A DNA stretch of 64,000 bases, taken from the NCBI GenBank assembly GCA_026075535.2, contig AP026544.2, forward strand, positions 7,812,001 to 7,876,000, read 5' to 3'. The position numbers were made by a program, and so were the translations under genes. Below are positions 63,263 to 64,000 of the stretch, in pieces (position 1 is the first letter of the stretch; each line of letters starts with the position of its first letter). Under the pieces are notes generated by a model that was given only the letters and a program-made list of their open reading frames with translations, was not told the origin of the DNA and did not search any database. The stretch is from Tricholoma matsutake. Lineage: Eukaryota; Basidiomycota; Agaricomycetes; Agaricales; Tricholomataceae.

Positions 63263-64000
63263 AAGGGGGTGTTGGCACCCAAATGCTGGACATCATGTGG
63301 GGGGGAGGGGGGTACTGTGTAGGTTGTTAAAAAAAAATCGATGTCAAATTATATAAGTGTAAATTGAGTGGTATAGCATGTAAAGGAAGTAAAATTACAT
63401 TGTCATACACCTTTGAAGCACCTAGACAAAAATGAAGAGCAAAACCATTGAACTTTGATGGTAAACTCAACTCCACACTGACGGCTCGACAACACAGCAT
63501 TAATATTGAACTCATAACAAGGATTGTGCAATTGCAAAGTTGATGCAGTTCTATGCTTGTCTGGACTCAGTGTAATTACAAGGCAGACAAAGCCCCTCAC
63601 AGACCACTGGCCCTCAAGTAACTTGTCACACAAGCAATGTGTAGGTAGGCATAATAATTGATAATAATTTCAATTACTCAGAGTATGGGGTTCATGGGTC
63701 CATATACATGAAAGAACTCATGGTGGTAGAAATGAGGTAGAAAATAATCACAACCTAGCCCACTTATATACCTCCACAGAAGCTGATGAGGTTCAAGACC
63801 TTGAGGCTGAGGAGACTCAGAAGGAATGCTCACTCAGCCTTGGCCCTTGACACTTGAAGAATACTTACCTGAGTACTTGGCTGAGTGAGAGTCAGTAGAT
63901 GCATTATGCTACTCCAATAAGGTTTGTACAATGTATGTGGACAGATCATGACCGCAATTTTAGGTCAAGGAGAGTGGTTCACTGTTTCACAATAATTTAG
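63263..64000. mobile_element. Left end of CAAGGGGGTG-type TIR element
   Basis: CAAGGGGGTGTTGGCACCC at 63263 and the following 30 bases match the (inverted) right end of the element at 13428-14302, including the GTGGGGGGGAGGGGGG tract. The other end is not within the window; 63314-64000 has only short unsupported frames. Confidence 0.7.

Overview
The window looks like repeat-rich chromosomal DNA of a filamentous basidiomycete, most likely an Agaricomycete. Evidence: chromodomain Ty3/gypsy retrotransposons, Tnp2/Plavaka-like transposases that I recall as abundant in Agaricomycetes, short spliceosomal introns (about 50-70 nt) with CTAAC-type branch sites, a decayed copy of the spliceosomal helicase Brr2, and TPR repeats of the kind found in fungal NLR-like proteins. 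No prokaryotic, organellar or viral genome organisation is seen. The species cannot be named from this sequence.

Layout. 0-3.1 kb: decayed gene of unknown family, a truncated TIR element with a tRNA-like end, and a gypsy protease fragment. 3.1-8.7 kb: a truncated Ty3/gypsy element (+) carrying an 839-bp hAT-like MITE in gag. 8.7-10.9 kb: a CpG-rich island with an apparently undecayed host gene. 11-18.4 kb: small repeats, an 875-bp element with a perfect 8-bp target duplication, and a long Tnp2 transposase pseudogene (-) holding a solo LTR. 18.5-20.7 kb: Brr2 pseudogene (-). 21.6-28.7 kb: an unrecognised gene (-) split by a 3.9-kb LTR element (137-bp LTRs) that has no reverse transcriptase but encodes a deca-GX3 (Yae1-like) protein. 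29-32.4 kb: unrecognised genes with coding minisatellites. 32.5-51.4 kb: an outer chromovirus (-) with an extra ORF after the chromodomain; an inner 8.7-kb chromovirus (-, 36917-45578) sits in its integrase region, a solo LTR sits in the inner element, and a 533-bp long-TIR MITE sits in the extra ORF. 51.4-58 kb: a second Tnp2 transposase (+), split by a 1.75-kb TIR element with outward-facing tRNA-like promoters, two introns and a hairpin series, followed by a partial tandem duplicate of its own C-terminal half that is split by another 839-bp MITE. 58-60.9 kb: two more hAT-like MITEs, an ORF fragment and a Tc1/mariner transposase. 60.9-62.8 kb: an intact-looking six-exon gene (-). 63-64 kb: a TPR fragment cut by a second CAAGGGGGTG-type element.

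Common theme. Most transposon reading frames are broken by in-frame stops, and nearly all of these are TGA where the family has arginine, i.e. CGA to TGA. This fits C-to-T loss at methylated CpG. The island at 8.7-10.9 kb and the gene at 60.9-62.8 kb escape this decay. Nested insertions with readable target duplications allow a relative order of events to be read directly.
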